Below are positions 4,078 through 5,670 of a stretch of DNA of 5,670 nucleotides, in pieces; positions within the stretch are counted from its first letter, which is position 1, and every line of letters starts with the position of its first letter. A program made the position numbers and the translations under genes. The DNA is from Candidatus Hydrogenedentota bacterium. Lineage in GTDB: Bacteria > Hydrogenedentota > Hydrogenedentia > Hydrogenedentales > SLHB01. Under the pieces are notes generated by a model. It saw only the letters and a program-made list of their open reading frames with translations. It was not told where the DNA came from and made no database searches. Location of the stretch: NCBI GenBank assembly GCA_022706165.1, contig JAKJDA010000058.1, positions 5,686-11,355 on the forward strand, given 5' to 3'.

Positions 4078-5670
4078 ATGGGCGATACGACGCCAAAAAG
4101 GCCGGCCAAGGACCATCGTGTTTGTGTTCGGCGGCCCTTCCGGTTCGCGGCGGCGGTTTTTGCGGCGTTGCTGGCGGCCTTGCCGGCGGCGGCGCTGCTG
4201 GCGGGCGATGTGGACGGGTCCAATACGGTGGACAGCTTGGATGTCCAGATCGCCATTAATGCAGCGTTGCGGCTTCCGGTGCCGACGACGTATTGGCCGG
4301 ACGTGGATTATAGCGGCGCTGTCGATGCATTGGATGTGCAACTGGTGATCAATGCGGCGCTGCGGCTCCCGGTCGACATCGACGGCGATGGCATTTGCGA
4401 CGCCGCCGACGTCAATCTCTTCACGCATATCGATTCCTTCGCCATCAACGGCGGGGCCGCCACGGCCAATGATCGCTCCGTCTATCTCAACCACGTATGC
4501 ATCGGCGCCCCCACCGACTACATGGCCAGCGAATCAGCGGATTTCGCCGGAGCGCAGTGGCGGCCGTATTCGACGGCGCCGTTGTTCGTGTTGTCGGAAG
4601 GAAACGGCGCCAAAACCGTTCATTTCAAGGTAAGGCGCTTCGTGAAGGACTCGAACACGCTCAGCGATGCGATAGCGCTTTCCTATGCGCCCACGCCGCC
4701 CACGTTGCAGTCGTTCGCCATCAACAACGGCGCGCCCGCCGCCGCTGGGCGAACCATCATCCTGAACAACATTTGCGTGGGCGGGCCGGACGAATGCCTG
4801 GCCAGCGAATCCGCTTCGTTCGAAGGCGCGGCGTGGCAGCCGTATTCCAGCGCCCCGTCGTTTGCCCTCGCGACGCCTGGCAACGGCGTCAAGACGGTCT
4901 ATTTCAAGACGCGCAACGCCCTTGGCGAATCGGCGACGCTCTCCGACCAAATTTCGCTGAACGAGCCTGTGCCGCCGGTGGTGACCGCGTTTCACATCAA
5001 CAACGGCGACGCGCAAACCGGGAACCGGATCGTGACGTTGCATAACGTTTGCCTCAACGCGCCCACGCAGTATATGGCGAGCGGCGCGCCAAGTTTTTCA
5101 GGCGCTTCCTGGCAGCCGTATGCCGCGGCGCCGGCGTTTGTCTTGCCGGCGGGCAACGGGACCAAGACGGTCTATTTCAAGACGCGCAATGCCTATGGCG
5201 AGTCGTCCGTCGCGCAGGACGCGATAGAGCTCAAAGAACTGCAACTCGAGTGGAGTCGGAGCGTATTCGATCTTTCGCGGCGCGACAGCCATGCCGCCGT
5301 CGCATTGGGAGACGCCGTATGGGTTTTGGGCGGCAAGGGCAACGACGGCGCAAAGCTCAACGACGTCTGGCGGTCCGAGGACGGCGCGACGTGGACGCTT
5401 GCCACCCCTGCCGCTCCGTGGGCCGCGCGCACAGGACATGCCGCCGTCGCGTTCCATGGGCGCATCTATGTCATCGGCGGTTTTTCGGCGGCGGGCGCGC
5501 AACGCGATGTTTGGTCATCGGACAACGGCGTCGAGTGGCGCATCGAAACCCTACAGGCGCCGTGGTCGGCGCGATCGGCGCATGCCGCCCTCGTCTACCA
5601 AAACAAACTGTGGGTGATCGGCGGTTTCGATGTCCAAGGAAATCGCGTCAACGACGTGTGGCACAGCGAC
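4078..5670 (+). CDS. Exported modular protein: signal peptide, N-terminal dockerin-like loops, three beta modules, kelch-like repeats (3' end beyond window)
   Basis: The frame gives 531 codons and stays open at the right edge. Residues 1-22 are basic and 23-42 hydrophobic and Ala/Leu-rich, as in a Sec signal peptide; cleavage near 39-43 is likely. Residues 43-115 carry three calcium loops of dockerin type. Residues 118-385 hold three copies of a beta-rich module with a spacing near 92 residues and conserved FxINNG, WxPY and GNGxKTVYFKTRNAxGES motifs. From about 400, kelch-like repeats begin (His at 405, 454 and 502; Gly-Gly at 418, 467 and 515; DVW at 429, 477 and 526). No catalytic motif is visible. 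Dockerin loops suggest calcium-stabilised folding or docking to a cohesin-like partner, and kelch repeats suggest a beta-propeller binding surface. It is divergent from the GspF operon. I do not recognise a named family for the whole protein; a surface or extracellular binding role is inference. Confidence 0.9.
   Translation, partial: MGDTTPKRPAKDHRVCVRRPFRFAAAVFAALLAALPAAALLAGDVDGSNTVDSLDVQIAINAALRLPVPTTYWPDVDYSGAVDALDVQLVINAALRLPVDIDGDGICDAADVNLFTHIDSFAINGGAATANDRSVYLNHVCIGAPTDYMASESADFAGAQWRPYSTAPLFVLSEGNGAKTVHFKVRRFVKDSNTLSDAIALSYAPTPPTLQSFAINNGAPAAAGRTIILNNICVGGPDECLASESASFEGAAWQPYSSAPSFALATPGNGVKTVYFKTRNALGESATLSDQISLNEPVPPVVTAFHINNGDAQTGNRIVTLHNVCLNAPTQYMASGAPSFSGASWQPYAAAPAFVLPAGNGTKTVYFKTRNAYGESSVAQDAIELKELQLEWSRSVFDLSRRDSHAAVALGDAVWVLGGKGNDGAKLNDVWRSEDGATWTLATPAAPWAARTGHAAVAFHGRIYVIGGFSAAGAQRDVWSSDNGVEWRIETLQAPWSARSAHAALVYQNKLWVIGGFDVQGNRVNDVWHSD
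4204..4422 (+). other. Dockerin-type I-like domain with three calcium-binding loops
   Basis: The loops follow the 1-3-5-7-9-12 ligand pattern. Loop 1 has D44, D46, S48, T50, D52, D55. Loop 2 has D75, D77, S79, A81 (backbone position), D83, D86. Loop 3 has D100, D102, D104, I106, D108, D111. Loops 1 and 2 are each followed by the helix-like segment LDVQ(I/L)xINAALRLP, a clear duplication. Canonical dockerins have two loops and mostly sit at the C terminus; this one has a third loop and directly follows the signal peptide. Confidence 0.85.
4429..5232 (+). repeat. Three tandem modules of about 85 residues (repeat period about 92)
   Basis: The modules cover residues 118-202, 209-294 and 301-385. 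Each runs FxINxG, a short variable stretch, an N-x-V/I-C segment, SFxGAxWxPYxxAPxFxL, then GNGxKTVxFK and a closing DxIxL. Modules 2 and 3 share a 27-base identical DNA run (4890-4916 and 5163-5189), offset by exactly 273 bases. Module 1 is the most diverged, with RRFVKDSNTLSD in place of the RNAxGES end. The pattern resembles a common Ig-like module of bacterial surface proteins with a W..Y and GxxTVY core. That likeness is from memory. Confidence 0.8.
5278..5670 (+). repeat. Kelch-like repeat array (continues past window)
   Basis: Two full units and the start of a third, spaced 48-49 residues, run from residue 401. Each unit reads R-x-x-H-A-A-(V/L), then (V/I)(W/Y)V(L/I)GG, then (N/R)DVW(R/S/H)S and, in the full units, G-x-x-W. 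This matches the kelch beta-propeller blade pattern (Gly-Gly doublet plus spaced aromatic residues). The DNA string CATGCCGCC recurs at the start of every unit, showing descent by duplication. A complete propeller needs about 5-7 blades, so several more should follow to the right. Confidence 0.8.

Noticed and set aside
4534..5043. 169-residue minus-strand open frame opposite the modular protein
   Set aside because: It is an antisense shadow of the repeated modules, explained by GC-rich third positions in the real gene.

Overview
The window is GC-rich apart from two lower-GC repeat zones. It holds parts of two gene groups that diverge from a roughly 615-bp gene-free region. The minus-strand group encodes inner-membrane assembly machinery of the type II secretion / type IV pilus family. 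The plus-strand gene starts a long exported modular protein. The combination of a dockerin-like calcium-loop domain, repeated beta-rich modules, kelch-like repeats and dispersed palindromic repeats suggests an environmental bacterium with a large genome, such as a member of Planctomycetota, Verrucomicrobiota or Hydrogenedentota. That placement is an impression from style; no marker gene is present.

Layout on the minus strand, in transcription order: a canonical GspF/PilC-type platform protein (3463 to 2252, 403 aa). Two bases later comes a second, enlarged GspF-family protein with extra N-terminal membrane helices (2249 to 636, 537 aa). Next is a 212-bp gap filled by a nested, AT-richer inverted repeat built from short degenerate units (447-628). 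Last is a GspE/PilB-family ATPase with a strong ribosome binding site and a GTG start at 423, which runs off the left edge. The order F-F'-E is probably one operon, with the repeat lying between the F' stop and the E start.

The intergenic region 3464-4077 has no supported gene. It contains a G8 tract, two inverted copies of a GC-rich palindromic repeat (3764-3792 and 3902-3930), two adjoining small hairpins, and a possible promoter with palindromic and direct-repeat structure just before the plus-strand gene.

Layout on the plus strand: one open reading frame from 4078 to the right edge (531 codons seen). It has a signal peptide, three dockerin-type calcium loops near the N terminus, three copies of a module repeating about every 92 residues with a conserved cysteine, and then kelch-like repeats. 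The minus-strand genes would build an inner-membrane platform powered by the ATPase. The plus-strand protein is exported and probably ends up outside the inner membrane. Whether it is a substrate of that platform is only a guess from proximity.

The points most worth a second look are the tandem unlike GspF pair, the N-terminal position of the dockerin-like domain, and the nested repeat between F' and E.
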